In this document: one piece after another, positions 8,000-16,055 of the stretch
Layout: every line of letters begins with the position of its first letter
Numbering within the stretch: the first letter of the stretch is position 1
Assembly: GCA_027484025.1 (NCBI GenBank)
Contig: JAIXTI010000266.1
Span: 1 to 56,029 of the forward strand
DNA length: 56,029 nucleotides
Direction: 5' to 3'
From: a bacterium
GTDB lineage: Bacteria > Gemmatimonadota > Gemmatimonadetes > Gemmatimonadales > Gemmatimonadaceae
Program-made: the position numbers and the translations under genes
Notes under the pieces: generated by a model
Told to the model about the DNA's origin: nothing
Databases searched by the model: none
The model's input: only the letters and a program-made list of their open reading frames with translations

Positions 8000-8937
8000 A
8001 GGGGATGCGACCGTTGGCCCTGCACCACGTCGTGTCACTCGTCACCGTCATCGGACTGTTGCCGGCTGCGGCAGCGGCCCAACGCCCGGCGACCCGCGCA
8101 GCGGCCGCGGAGGGCGTGCAGCTGCTCGTCCGTCCGCGCGTTGGCGATACGCTGTTCCTGAACGTCGAGCAGACCGTGGAAGTCAGCGGTCGGCCGGTGG
8201 ATGGGGCGCCGTCGAGTGCATCGCCCGAATTGCCGGGCAAGCGTGGGGCAACGCCGGCGCCCGTCTACGGCCCGCGGGTGGATCGCGCGAACACGCGCAT
8301 TACCAAGGTGCAGCTGTTCGCGCACTCGGTGGTGGAATCGAGTGACCTCGCCTCGACGACGTTGCTCGCGTCTACCGATTCATTGAGCATGTGGGTCGGA
8401 AATGCTGGTGTTGCGCCGCGCCCCATGAGCATGCCGATTGACGCCGACAGCCGGCAGGTACGCATACGCGTCACGCCTGACGGGTCGATGCGTGTGACCG
8501 ACCAGCCGGCGAGCTTGTCGTTGGGGGCAACGCTGGCGTCCATGCCGGGATTACTTCCGACTGGCAACATCCGCGTGGGCGCGGAATGGCAGCGCGAAAT
8601 GAGCCTGCCGGGGCTTCCTCTGGGAGCATACCGGGCCGATGGGGTCGTGCAGGCGCGCCTTCGCCTCGACTCCCTCACCGGGGGAGGACGCCAGGCGTGG
8701 ATCTCCGTGGCCGGTGTGCTCCGCCGCGACGGGGCCATGCGCGAACTCCCCGCGGGCACTCGGGTGATCACAGCGGGGACCATGCGCGGAACCATGGTGG
8801 TCGACCGGCAACGTGCATGGATTACTGACGCGCGGACGGTCATGGACGTACAGTCCGAGGTCGCCCCGGGGCCGGCGGGTGCGGGGAAGCCCATGCTCCT
8901 CGATATCCGGATCGTGCAGCAGATTCGGGTGCGCTAA
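7996..8937 (+). CDS. hypothetical exported protein inside the repair operon
   Basis: A 313-residue protein whose ATG overlaps the herA stop (ATGA). The N-terminus has a Sec-type signal peptide: M-K-G-M-R, a hydrophobic stretch including VVSLVTVIGLLPAAAAA, then A-A-A-Q-R as likely cleavage site. The remainder is predicted mostly beta, alternating hydrophobic and polar residues, with no catalytic motif that I recognise. It resembles the broad class of periplasmic DUF6263-like proteins, an uncertain guess. Being exported, it cannot easily act with its cytoplasmic repair neighbours; its place between herA and sbcD is unexplained. The gap to sbcD is 38 bases. Confidence 0.75.
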   Translation: MKGMRPLALHHVVSLVTVIGLLPAAAAAQRPATRAAAAEGVQLLVRPRVGDTLFLNVEQTVEVSGRPVDGAPSSASPELPGKRGATPAPVYGPRVDRANTRITKVQLFAHSVVESSDLASTTLLASTDSLSMWVGNAGVAPRPMSMPIDADSRQVRIRVTPDGSMRVTDQPASLSLGATLASMPGLLPTGNIRVGAEWQREMSLPGLPLGAYRADGVVQARLRLDSLTGGGRQAWISVAGVLRRDGAMRELPAGTRVITAGTMRGTMVVDRQRAWITDARTVMDVQSEVAPGPAGAGKPMLLDIRIVQQIRVR

Positions 8938-8964
8938 CGACGGTCGCCATTCCGGTGCGCCGGT

Positions 8965-8970
8965 TAAGTT
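8965..8970 (+). promoter_or_regulatory. possible -10 box five bases before the sbcD start
   Basis: TAAGTT is followed by five bases and then the sbcD ATG, with no Shine-Dalgarno sequence. The arrangement matches a leaderless start seen at six other genes in this window. No -35 is recognisable. Read-through from herA is an alternative. Confidence 0.35.
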
Positions 8971-8975
8971 GCGAC

Positions 8976-10175
8976 ATGCGCCTTGTCCACCTCGCCGACC
9001 TGCACCTTGGCTTTCGCCAGTACCAGCGGCTGACGCCCAGCGGCATCAATCAGCGGGAAGCCGATGTCGCGGCCACCGTACTGCGGGCAACGGCGCAGAT
9101 CGTCGATCTCGCGCCGGAACTCATCGTCATCGGCGGCGACATTTTTCACACGGTGCGCCCGTCCAATCCGGCCATCGTGCACGCGTACCGCGTGCTCATG
9201 CAGCTGCGCGACCGGTTACCCGACACGCCCATTGTCATGGTTGCCGGCAACCACGATGCGCCGCGCACGGCGGAAACCGGGTGCATCTTGCGGCTGTTCC
9301 GCGAGATCGGCGTGTTCGTGGCCGATGCGAAGGCGGAATTATTCACGTTCCCGCAGCAGTCGCTGGCCGTACTCGCCGTTCCTGATGTGCCGGGTATCGA
9401 TCGCCCACCGCTCTTGCCCCCCGACGGATTCACGCATCGGGTGCTGCTCATGCACGGCGAAATCGCCGGTCTTCTGCCGGCGCATGCAGCATCGGCCGAC
9501 CGCGCGGCCATTGAAATTCAGCCCGCAGAGTTGCACGCCGAACAGTGGAGCTACGTCGCGCTGGGACACTATCACGTGTATCGCGAGGTGGCGACACGGG
9601 CGTACTACAGCGGATCGCTCGACTACACGAGCAGTAATCCGTGGGGAGAGCTGCGCGAAGAGAAGGAGCAGCGCATTCCCGGCAAGGGGTTCATCGAGCA
9701 CGACTTGGTCAGTGGTGCGCATCGTTTTCATCCGGTGCAACCTTCACGGCCGTTGCTCGACCTCGAGTACGTCGACGCGAGCGGGATGAGTGCGCAGGAC
9801 CTCGACAGTGCCATCAAGGCGCGCGTCGACACCGCGCCGGGTGGCATTGACGATCGGGTCGTGCGACTCACCGTGCGCAACGTGGCGCGTCATGTCGTAC
9901 GCGAACTCGATCATGCCGCGTTGCGCGATTATCGCAAGCGCGCCATGCACTTTCATCTCGACACGCGACGCCCCGATCCGCTGCCACGTCGCGCTGGAGA
10001 TGGCAGCGGCGGTCGGACGCGTCGGGCGACACTGCCCGAGCTGGTCGCCGAGCGCTTGCGCGAGCGCGCGTTGCCCGCCGATGTGGACCGCGAACAGTTC
10101 GTGACGCTGGGGATGCGGTATCTGAAGCAAGCCGAAGATGCGGCCATGGCGGCATTGCCCGTGTTGGAGAGCTGA
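8976..10175 (+). CDS. sbcD: SbcD/Mre11-family DNA exonuclease
   Basis: A 399-residue calcineurin-like phosphoesterase with all Mre11 metal motifs in order: DLHLG (residues 8-12), GGDIFH, AGNHD, LMHGEI and LGHYH. These coordinate two manganese ions for 3'-5' exonuclease and hairpin endonuclease activity. The capping region follows, with a C-terminal segment that should bind the Rad50 coiled coils. The ATG at 8976 is preferred to the codon seven upstream because homology starts at MRLVHLADLHLG. The stop is three bases before the sbcC start, as usual for the SbcCD/Mre11-Rad50 complex. Cytoplasmic double-strand break processing. Confidence 0.95.
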   Translation: MRLVHLADLHLGFRQYQRLTPSGINQREADVAATVLRATAQIVDLAPELIVIGGDIFHTVRPSNPAIVHAYRVLMQLRDRLPDTPIVMVAGNHDAPRTAETGCILRLFREIGVFVADAKAELFTFPQQSLAVLAVPDVPGIDRPPLLPPDGFTHRVLLMHGEIAGLLPAHAASADRAAIEIQPAELHAEQWSYVALGHYHVYREVATRAYYSGSLDYTSSNPWGELREEKEQRIPGKGFIEHDLVSGAHRFHPVQPSRPLLDLEYVDASGMSAQDLDSAIKARVDTAPGGIDDRVVRLTVRNVARHVVRELDHAALRDYRKRAMHFHLDTRRPDPLPRRAGDGSGGRTRRATLPELVAERLRERALPADVDREQFVTLGMRYLKQAEDAAMAALPVLES

Positions 10176-10178
10176 TTC

Positions 10179-12671
10179 ATGCGATTGCTCTCCTTGCGCC
10201 TGCAGAACTTCCGTCAGCACGCGGACACCCGCATCACGTTCGATCGCGGGCTGACCGGCATCATCGGTCCGAATGGATCGGGGAAGTCGACGTTGCTCGA
10301 AGCGATCGCGTGGGCCTTGTACGGCAACCCGGCGGCGCGCGGCACGCGTGACAGCATCCGCTTCTCACGCGCGGCCCCACGTTCCTCGGTGAAGGTGGAG
10401 CTCGAGTTCGAGCTTGCCGGCCATCGGTATCGCGTCATTCGCGGCCTGACCAACGCCGAGGTGTATCTCGACGCCGGTGAGACGCCTATCGCGAACACGA
10501 TTACGGGCGCCACCGAGTTGTTGCAACGCCGACTTGGCATGACGCGGGCCGAGTTCTTTCACACGTACTTCACCGGGCAGAAAGAGCTCGACGTGATGGC
10601 CACGCTCGGCGCCGCCGAACGCGCGCGCTTTCTGTCACGGGTGCTCGGGTACGATCGCATCAGCGGCGCTCAAGAGCTCGCGCGCGAACGGCGTCGGTCG
10701 TTACTCGCCGAAATCAACGGACTCAAGCAGGGCATGCCGGACCCCGACGCCATCTGGCGGGCGGTGGCCGACGCCGAGGCGCGTGTGGCGGTAGCGCGTA
10801 CGCGTGCCGCCGAGGCGGAGGTGGCGCAGCAGAGCGCCGCGCAGAAGCTGACCGCACTCGAGCCGCGGTGGCACGATGCACAAGCGCAGCGCGATCGGCG
10901 ACAGCAACTGGTGTCGGAGCTGCGCGTCGCGGAAAGCGAAGCGATGAGCTTTGCACGCGACGCCGAACGGTTGGAGCGAGAGCTCGACGCCATGGCGCAG
11001 GCGCATCAGGAACTGTTGCCGCTGCGTGAACAGGTCGCGGCATTGGTCCACGTGCGCGATGCGCTCGCCGCGCAGGAGCGGCTCGCCGAGGCCGACGCGC
11101 GCCGGCAGTCGCTCATGGGTCGCGTGTCGGCGTATGCCGAAGAAGAAGCAAAACTGAACGAGCGGGGCGTACGTCTGGAGAGTGCACCGGCGCTGGAGAA
11201 GGAAACGACAGCGCAGTTGCACACCATGCGCAACACGCTGGCAGAAACGGAACGCACGCTCGATCAGAGCCGGACGGCATGGGCGCGTGACCGTCAGGAG
11301 GCTGAGACGCGTCTCGAGGCGCTGCGGACGCAGTACACCGACTTGTCGGCGCAGCGTGATACGCTCGAGGGACTCGGCGAAGAAAGCCCGTGTCCAACCT
11401 GCGGGCGGCCGTTGGGTGGCAGCTTCCGGACGGTGCTCGAGCAGTTGCAGGAGCAGATCGAAACGGTTCGTGTGGATGGCAACTATTACCGGCAGCGTGC
11501 CGAACAGCTGACGTCGGTGCCGGCGGCCATCGAGACGCTCGAAACCACACGCCGCACGGTCCAGACGGATGTGGCGGCCGCCGAACGGCGACTGGCCAGG
11601 ATACAGGCGGCGTTGGCGGAGGCCGTGACGCTCAAGGAGCAGCGGGCGCAGCTGGCCGCGCGACTCCACGATGTCACCGCCCAGCTGGCGCTCGTGCCCG
11701 CCGGTTACGATGCCGCGCAGCATGCGGCACTGCGCGCCGACGCGATGCGGCTGCAGGAGCTCGAGACGCGGGTGGCGCGCGTCGGCGGGCTCGTGGACCG
11801 CGAAGTGGCCACACGAAACGAACGCGCTCGCGTCATCGTGGCGCGTGATGCTTCGCGCGCGCGCATGATCGCGCTGGAAGAACAGTGCGCTGCCCTCGGC
11901 ATGGATGAAGGGACCTACGCGAGCGTTCGGGGAGCCTACGAAGTGGCCGCCGCCGATGCGCGCAAGGCGGAGCTCGAGTCGGTCAGCGCCACTGGCGAAG
12001 CGGAGCGTGCGCGCGCGGCACTGGAGACGGCAGAGCAGGGGCGACGTGATCTGGCACGCTTGCAGGGTACGCTCGACACGCTCGAGACCGAGAAGCGCCT
12101 GCACGATGAGCTCGACCGCGCACTGACGGATTTGCGCACCGACCTCAACTTTCAGCTGCGCCCGGAGTTGTCGGATATCGCCAGTCGGTTCCTCGAAGAC
12201 CTGACCGACGGACGCTACAGTCAGCTGGAGTTCGACGAGGAGTATCGCCTTATCGTCATGGAAGATGGATTGCCGAAGCCGGTGATCTCCGGTGGCGAAG
12301 AAGATCTCTGCAACCTCGTGCTGCGGCTGGCCATCTCGCAGATGATCGCTGAACGTGCCGGTCAGGCGTTTTCGCTGCTCATTCTTGATGAAGTGTTCGG
12401 CTCGCTAGACGAGGGACGCCGCGCCAATGTCGTGGAGCTGTTGCGGAAACTGAACGATCGCTTCGAGCAGGTCATCGTGATTACGCACATCGAACAGGTA
12501 CGCGAGGGTTTGGACCGCCTCATGCTGGTACGATTCGACGAAACGCAGGGGTGCAGTGTGGTGGCCTCGGGGGCGGCATTGCTGGGCGATGAGAGCGCCA
12601 GCGGCGATCCGACGTCCACTCGCTTTCCCGAGCGCCCCGAGACTGCCCCCGCGACGTTGGCAGAGGCCTGA
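10179..12671 (+). CDS. sbcC: SbcC/Rad50-family SMC-like ATPase
   Basis: An 830-residue partner of SbcD. N-terminal Walker A GIIGPNGSGKSTLLEAIAWA lies near residues 28-45. Long heptad-rich coiled coils flank the zinc hook CPTCGRPL (cysteines near 405 and 408). The C-terminal half has the signature ISGGEEDLCNLVLRLA and Walker B LLILDEVFGSLDEG, followed by the H-loop VIVITHIEQV. At 830 residues it is closer in length to archaeal Rad50 than to Escherichia coli SbcC (about 1048). It tethers and opens DNA ends for the SbcD nuclease. It ends three bases before the acetyltransferase gene. Confidence 0.95.
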   Translation: MRLLSLRLQNFRQHADTRITFDRGLTGIIGPNGSGKSTLLEAIAWALYGNPAARGTRDSIRFSRAAPRSSVKVELEFELAGHRYRVIRGLTNAEVYLDAGETPIANTITGATELLQRRLGMTRAEFFHTYFTGQKELDVMATLGAAERARFLSRVLGYDRISGAQELARERRRSLLAEINGLKQGMPDPDAIWRAVADAEARVAVARTRAAEAEVAQQSAAQKLTALEPRWHDAQAQRDRRQQLVSELRVAESEAMSFARDAERLERELDAMAQAHQELLPLREQVAALVHVRDALAAQERLAEADARRQSLMGRVSAYAEEEAKLNERGVRLESAPALEKETTAQLHTMRNTLAETERTLDQSRTAWARDRQEAETRLEALRTQYTDLSAQRDTLEGLGEESPCPTCGRPLGGSFRTVLEQLQEQIETVRVDGNYYRQRAEQLTSVPAAIETLETTRRTVQTDVAAAERRLARIQAALAEAVTLKEQRAQLAARLHDVTAQLALVPAGYDAAQHAALRADAMRLQELETRVARVGGLVDREVATRNERARVIVARDASRARMIALEEQCAALGMDEGTYASVRGAYEVAAADARKAELESVSATGEAERARAALETAEQGRRDLARLQGTLDTLETEKRLHDELDRALTDLRTDLNFQLRPELSDIASRFLEDLTDGRYSQLEFDEEYRLIVMEDGLPKPVISGGEEDLCNLVLRLAISQMIAERAGQAFSLLILDEVFGSLDEGRRANVVELLRKLNDRFEQVIVITHIEQVREGLDRLMLVRFDETQGCSVVASGAALLGDESASGDPTSTRFPERPETAPATLAEA

Positions 12672-12674
12672 GTT

Positions 12675-13652
12675 GTGACCACCGTTTCCCGCCCGTTTCG
12701 AAGTGCGCGACCGATGGAAGGCCCGCAGGTCGCCACCGTCGCTGATATTCCTCAGCTGAACGAGGTGTTTACGGAGGCGTTCACCGAGCGCTACCGGAAA
12801 GACGGGATGACGGGGGTGCGAGTGCCGCCGTTGAACCCGTCCATCTGGCAGTACGCCATCGAAGACGCGGGCGACGGTGCTCTCTGCTGGCGTGATGAGC
12901 GCGGCCGCGTGGTCGCATTCAACATGGCGCACCATTCCGGGACCGAGGGATGGATGGGCCCGCTGTGCGTCCGCCCCGATCAGCAGGGAATGGGATTGGG
13001 CAAGATTATCGTGCAGGCGGGTATGCGCTGGTTGCGGCTGCAGAAGGCGCGCGTAATCGGGCTGGAAACGATGCCGCGGACCATGGACAACATCGGATTC
13101 TACTCGAATCTCGGGTTCATTCCCGGACATCTGACGGTCACGCTCACGCTGGAGGCCGCAACGGGTGACCGCGCCCCGATGTTGCTGTCGCAATTGTCCG
13201 GGGCCGACAAGCTCGCGACCGTCACGGCGTGTCACGCGCTCACCGAGCGGGTCATGCCGGGCTATGACTTCACGCGCGAGATCGATATCACGGACCGGCT
13301 GCGCATTGGCGATACGCTGCTGCTCGGCGCCCCGCAGGCGCCGGACGGTTTCGCGCTATGCCACACGGTGCCGTTGGTGGAGGGGCGCAATCGTGATGAA
13401 CTGCGCGTGCTGAAGCTCGTGCTGGCGCGGCGTTCTGATCTGCCACGGATGTTGGGCGCGCTCACGGACTTCGCGCGACGGAGCGGGACGCGTCGTCTGG
13501 CGGTGCGGCTTCAGGGCGACTATCCCGAGGCGTATCGCACGTTCGTTGCGCTGGGGGCGCGCGTGCGATGGACCGATCTGCGCATGAGCGCACATGGATG
13601 GAACGAAATCCCTCCCAGTGAGGGTATGGTGCTGTCGAACTGGGAGATCTGA
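12675..13652 (+). CDS. GNAT-family N-acetyltransferase, two-domain
   Basis: A 325-residue protein, last gene of the repair operon, starting at a GTG three bases after sbcC; an ATG at 12714 is an alternative start. The N-terminal half contains the acetyl-CoA motif GPLCVRPDQQGMGLGKIIV and the following NIGFYSNLGFIPG helix-turn typical of GNAT enzymes. The C-terminal half (from about residue 180) looks like a second, more degenerate acetyltransferase fold, ending in WTDLRMSAHGWNE. The substrate is not known. Whether it acts on the repair proteins is untested. Confidence 0.85.
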   Translation: MTTVSRPFRSARPMEGPQVATVADIPQLNEVFTEAFTERYRKDGMTGVRVPPLNPSIWQYAIEDAGDGALCWRDERGRVVAFNMAHHSGTEGWMGPLCVRPDQQGMGLGKIIVQAGMRWLRLQKARVIGLETMPRTMDNIGFYSNLGFIPGHLTVTLTLEAATGDRAPMLLSQLSGADKLATVTACHALTERVMPGYDFTREIDITDRLRIGDTLLLGAPQAPDGFALCHTVPLVEGRNRDELRVLKLVLARRSDLPRMLGALTDFARRSGTRRLAVRLQGDYPEAYRTFVALGARVRWTDLRMSAHGWNEIPPSEGMVLSNWEI

Positions 13653-13675
13653 CCTGCGGCGCCGCCGCCCGGTGC

Positions 13676-13843
13676 TTATGGGCGTTTGGGGCCGCTGGGG
13701 GTGTCGCGCACCACAATGCGCCAGATGACGATGAACACACCTGCCGTCAGCAGCAGATGCACCCATCCCGGTGCTTCGGTGGTGACCGTTACCACGCCCC
13801 ATACGGCGAGCATCACAATTCCGGCGAGAAGAGAGAGGTCCAT
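13676..13843 (-). CDS. small two-helix membrane protein, 55 residues
   Basis: A short reading frame below common length cut-offs. The protein reads MDLSLLAGIVMLAVWGVVTV, a polar turn TTEAPGWVH, a second hydrophobic span LLLTAGVFIVIWRIVV, and a basic tail ending P-K-R-P. Two transmembrane helices are evident. It resembles the DUF5670 (lmo0937-type) family of very small membrane proteins in size and layout, but the match is tentative. A TAGATT box lies five bases before the ATG, with no ribosome binding site. Convergent with the acetyltransferase gene. Confidence 0.7.
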   Translation of the reverse strand: MDLSLLAGIVMLAVWGVVTVTTEAPGWVHLLLTAGVFIVIWRIVVRDTPSGPKRP

Positions 13844-13848
13844 GACAC

Positions 13849-13854
13849 AATCTA
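13849..13854 (-). promoter_or_regulatory. possible -10 box of a leaderless start
   Basis: On the minus strand TAGATT is followed by GTGTC and the ATG at 13843. No Shine-Dalgarno sequence is present, so the transcript may begin at the start codon. Confidence 0.4.
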
Positions 13855-13867
13855 CTCAATTTCGCGA

Positions 13868-13896
13868 TTGCGCGTTCCGTGACGCCTCCCTACAAT
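13868..13896 (+). promoter_or_regulatory. sigma-70-like promoter of an apparently non-coding interval
   Basis: TTGCGC (13868-13873), a 17-base spacer and TACAAT (13891-13896) form one of the best sigma-70-type promoters in the window. The predicted transcription start is near 13903. No convincing gene starts close downstream; a strong terminator follows at 14076. Confidence 0.6.
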
Positions 13897-13902
13897 ACGC
13901 GT

Positions 13903-14111
13903 CGTTACGATAGTCGCGGGGCGGAGAGGATTTACTTCTTGAGCCGATAAGTCCTAAGAGAGGATTCAACAAACGGGTGAACGTCATGCCCCAGTGCGGG
14001 GAAGGCGGTAGCGCGGTGAGAGTCTCATTTTTTTCTTTGGGCTTCAAGATCACCCTCTTCGTACCCGTATTTTCACGGAGGCCCCGCCATCACGGCGGGG
14101 CCTCCGTTTTT
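13903..14111 (+). ncRNA. candidate non-coding RNA, about 200 nucleotides, family unknown
   Basis: The stretch lies between a good promoter and a perfect intrinsic terminator and holds no credible coding frame. Local pairing is visible: AGGATTT with AAGTCCT, and a CCCC-AGTG-CGGGG hairpin in the middle. It could be a small RNA or a leader attenuator for the pterin genes that start at 14213. I compared it by eye with 6S, SRP, tmRNA, RNase P and common riboswitch consensus elements and saw no match. The overlapping short frames on both strands lack coding character. Confidence 0.45.
14076..14111 (+). terminator. strong intrinsic terminator
   Basis: CGGAGGCCCCGCC pairs with GGCGGGGCCTCCG around a four-base ATCA-containing loop, followed directly by TTTTT. 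It ends the transcript from the 13868 promoter or could attenuate entry into the downstream pterin genes. Confidence 0.9.
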
Positions 14112-14212
14112 GTGCCGTCTGGACCGGCGCGTTTGTACCGCGCGCGGGTGGCGCCCGCCTCTGGACGGGGATGGCGGCCGGAACCTTCTGCCGTTTCGGA
14201 CGATTAACCAGC

Positions 14213-14626
14213 ATGCCAATCGTTACCGTGACGCGCCGACTGCGATTCAACGCGGCGCACCGTGTTCATAATCCGGCGCTGCCGGATGCCGAGAACACCC
14301 GACTGTTCGGGAAGTGCAACAATCCGAACTGGCACGGACACAACTACGAGTTGGAAGTATCCGTGCGTGGCCCGGTGGATGAGCGGACCGGGTATGTGAT
14401 CGATCTGGGGCAGCTGCGCGATGTCGTCGAACGCGAGGTGATCGACGAAACCGATCATCGCAATTTCAATATCGACGTCCCGTATATGCAGGGAATCAAT
14501 CCGACCACCGAGAACGTGGTGGTGGCGATGTGGCGCGTGCTCGCTCCGGCGATCGCACCGGCACAGCTGGTTCGCCTGCGGCTTTGGGAAACTGAGAACA
14601 ACTATGTCGACTACGAAGGGGAATAA
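14213..14626 (+). CDS. 6-pyruvoyl-tetrahydropterin synthase (PTPS/QueD family)
   Basis: A 137-residue protein. The zinc ligands are H16, H41 and H43 (in W-H-G-H-N-Y), the catalytic Cys is C35 in GKCNNPN, and the Asp-His pair is D81-H82. The motif C-N-N-P-N-x-H-G-H-N-Y, the DVPY segment and TTENV are the form seen in animal-type PTPS rather than in many QueD proteins. The enzyme converts dihydroneopterin triphosphate to 6-pyruvoyl-tetrahydropterin. It overlaps folE by 23 bases if the first folE start is used. A QueD (carboxy-tetrahydropterin) role for queuosine cannot be fully excluded, but no other que genes are nearby. Confidence 0.88.
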   Translation: MPIVTVTRRLRFNAAHRVHNPALPDAENTRLFGKCNNPNWHGHNYELEVSVRGPVDERTGYVIDLGQLRDVVEREVIDETDHRNFNIDVPYMQGINPTTENVVVAMWRVLAPAIAPAQLVRLRLWETENNYVDYEGE

Positions 14627-15278
14627 GGACGTGATCCGACCGGTCAGTGCCGTGGCGTCGGGACGTGCGGCCGTAAACGTGGTGGAGCCCGACGACTTCG
14701 CGGTCGAAGGGGACCTGTCGAATTACGAGTCCATGGTCCGTCGTCAACTGGAGCTCCTGGGTGAAGACCCGGAGCGCGATGGACTCTTGAAGACGCCAAG
14801 CCGTGTGGCCAAGGCGATGATGTGGCTGACGCGCGGCTACAATCAGACCGCGGCCGAAGTCATCGGCGATGCGCTCTTCGAGGAGAACCACGAGAACATG
14901 GTGATGGTGCGGGACATCGAGATGTACTCGATGTGCGAGCATCACATGCTCCCGTTCTTCGGCAAGGTGCACGTGGCGTATATTCCCAACGGGAAGATCG
15001 TGGGGTTGTCCAAGCTGCCGCGTGTGGTCGACGTGTTTGCGCGTCGTCTGCAGGTACAGGAGCGCCTGGGCGAGCAGATCGCCGATGCGCTCGAGGAAAC
15101 GTTGCAGCCGAAGGGCGTGGGCGTGGTCATCGAAGCCGTGCACCTGTGCATGATGATGCGCGGGGTCGAAAAGCAGTCGTCGCGGACCATCACGTCGAGC
15201 ATGCGCGGACTCTTTCGCGACGATTCCAAGACGCGTAGCGAGTTTCTTCGCCTGGCGCATTCGCCAACCCACTACTGA
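14604..15278 (+). CDS. folE: GTP cyclohydrolase I
   Basis: A 224-residue enzyme that opens GTP to 7,8-dihydroneopterin triphosphate, the first step of folate and biopterin synthesis. Zinc ligands are visible in MCEHHMLPF (Cys and His) and in LCMMMRGV (second Cys); [21 protein letters not shown] is the usual substrate-binding core. The ATG at 14604 overlaps the preceding gene; a GTG at 14631, just after its stop and preceded by AAGGA, is an equally good start. It feeds the product of this enzyme straight to the upstream PTPS. Confidence 0.95.
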   Translation: MSTTKGNKDVIRPVSAVASGRAAVNVVEPDDFAVEGDLSNYESMVRRQLELLGEDPERDGLLKTPSRVAKAMMWLTRGYNQTAAEVIGDALFEENHENMVMVRDIEMYSMCEHHMLPFFGKVHVAYIPNGKIVGLSKLPRVVDVFARRLQVQERLGEQIADALEETLQPKGVGVVIEAVHLCMMMRGVEKQSSRTITSSMRGLFRDDSKTRSEFLRLAHSPTHY

Positions 15279-15301
15279 ACAGTCCACTGGCCGGTACCAG
15301 T

Positions 15302-16015
15302 ATGATCTTGAACGGCCAGACGGCACTCGTGACGGGCGCCTCGCGCGGCATCGGCCGCGCGGTGGCGTCCGCGCTCGCGTTGGCGGGCGCGCGCGTGTAC
15401 CTCGTGGCCCGTTCGCGCGGGTCGCTCGAGGAGCTCGCGGCCGAGTTGGGGACGCAGGTCAGTGCGTACCCGTGCGATCTCACCGACGCTGAGCAGGTGC
15501 AGCGGACACTCGCGGCGGTGCTGCACGATGCCGGTGGCGCGCTGGATGTCCTCGTCAACAACGCCGGCGTTTTCCCACTCGCACCCATCGCCGACACCAC
15601 ACCGTCGGTGTTCGAACAGACCCTCGCGGCCAATCTCACGGCGCCCTTCCGGGTGCTGCACGGCGTACTGCCGTCCATGCGTGCGCGTGCCCGCGGGCAT
15701 GTAGTCACCATTGGGTCGGTGGCAGACCGCAAGATTTACGGCGGGAATGGCGCCTACTCGGCGAGCAAGTTCGGCGCCCGAGCGCTGCACGAGGTCCTCC
15801 GCGAAGAATGCGCGGGAAGCGGCGTTCGCACGACGCTCATCTCGCCCGCGGCGACCGACACGCCCATCTGGGATCCGGTCGACCCGGACAACACCCCGGG
15901 CTTCCCGCCGCGCTCGAGCATGCTGCGCGCCGCTGATGTGGCCGATGCCGTCCTGTGGGCGGTGTCGCGTCCAGCCCACGTCAACATTGACGAGTTGCGG
16001 CTGAGCCGGTCGTAG
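15302..16015 (+). CDS. short-chain dehydrogenase/reductase, possible sepiapterin-type reductase
   Basis: A 237-residue classical SDR: the cofactor motif TGASRGIG at residues about 11-18, NNAG, and the catalytic YSASK with its upstream Ser in IGSV. R-S-R after the second strand suggests preference for NADPH. It starts 23 bases after folE and is on the same strand, so with PTPS and GTP cyclohydrolase it could supply the last reductions to tetrahydrobiopterin. The sequence alone does not fix the substrate, and 3-oxoacyl reductases share these motifs. Confidence 0.88.
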   Translation: MILNGQTALVTGASRGIGRAVASALALAGARVYLVARSRGSLEELAAELGTQVSAYPCDLTDAEQVQRTLAAVLHDAGGALDVLVNNAGVFPLAPIADTTPSVFEQTLAANLTAPFRVLHGVLPSMRARARGHVVTIGSVADRKIYGGNGAYSASKFGARALHEVLREECAGSGVRTTLISPAATDTPIWDPVDPDNTPGFPPRSSMLRAADVADAVLWAVSRPAHVNIDELRLSRS

Positions 16016-16043
16016 GGGACGGTGCGCGCCTTCACGCGCCGCA

Positions 16044-16049
16044 TAGATT
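16044..16049 (+). promoter_or_regulatory. possible -10 box of a leaderless start
   Basis: TAGATT is followed by six bases and the ATG at 16056. No Shine-Dalgarno sequence or clear -35 is visible. Confidence 0.4.
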
Positions 16050-16055
16050 GCGCGC

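Noticed and set aside
5978-8038. 686-residue antisense frame over herA
   Set aside because: Mirror of a GC-rich gene; His/Arg-rich with no family motif, while the plus strand encodes a clear HerA.
13856-14053. 65-residue minus-strand frame in the candidate RNA interval
   Set aside because: Not conserved-looking, mixed composition, lies opposite a good promoter and terminator.
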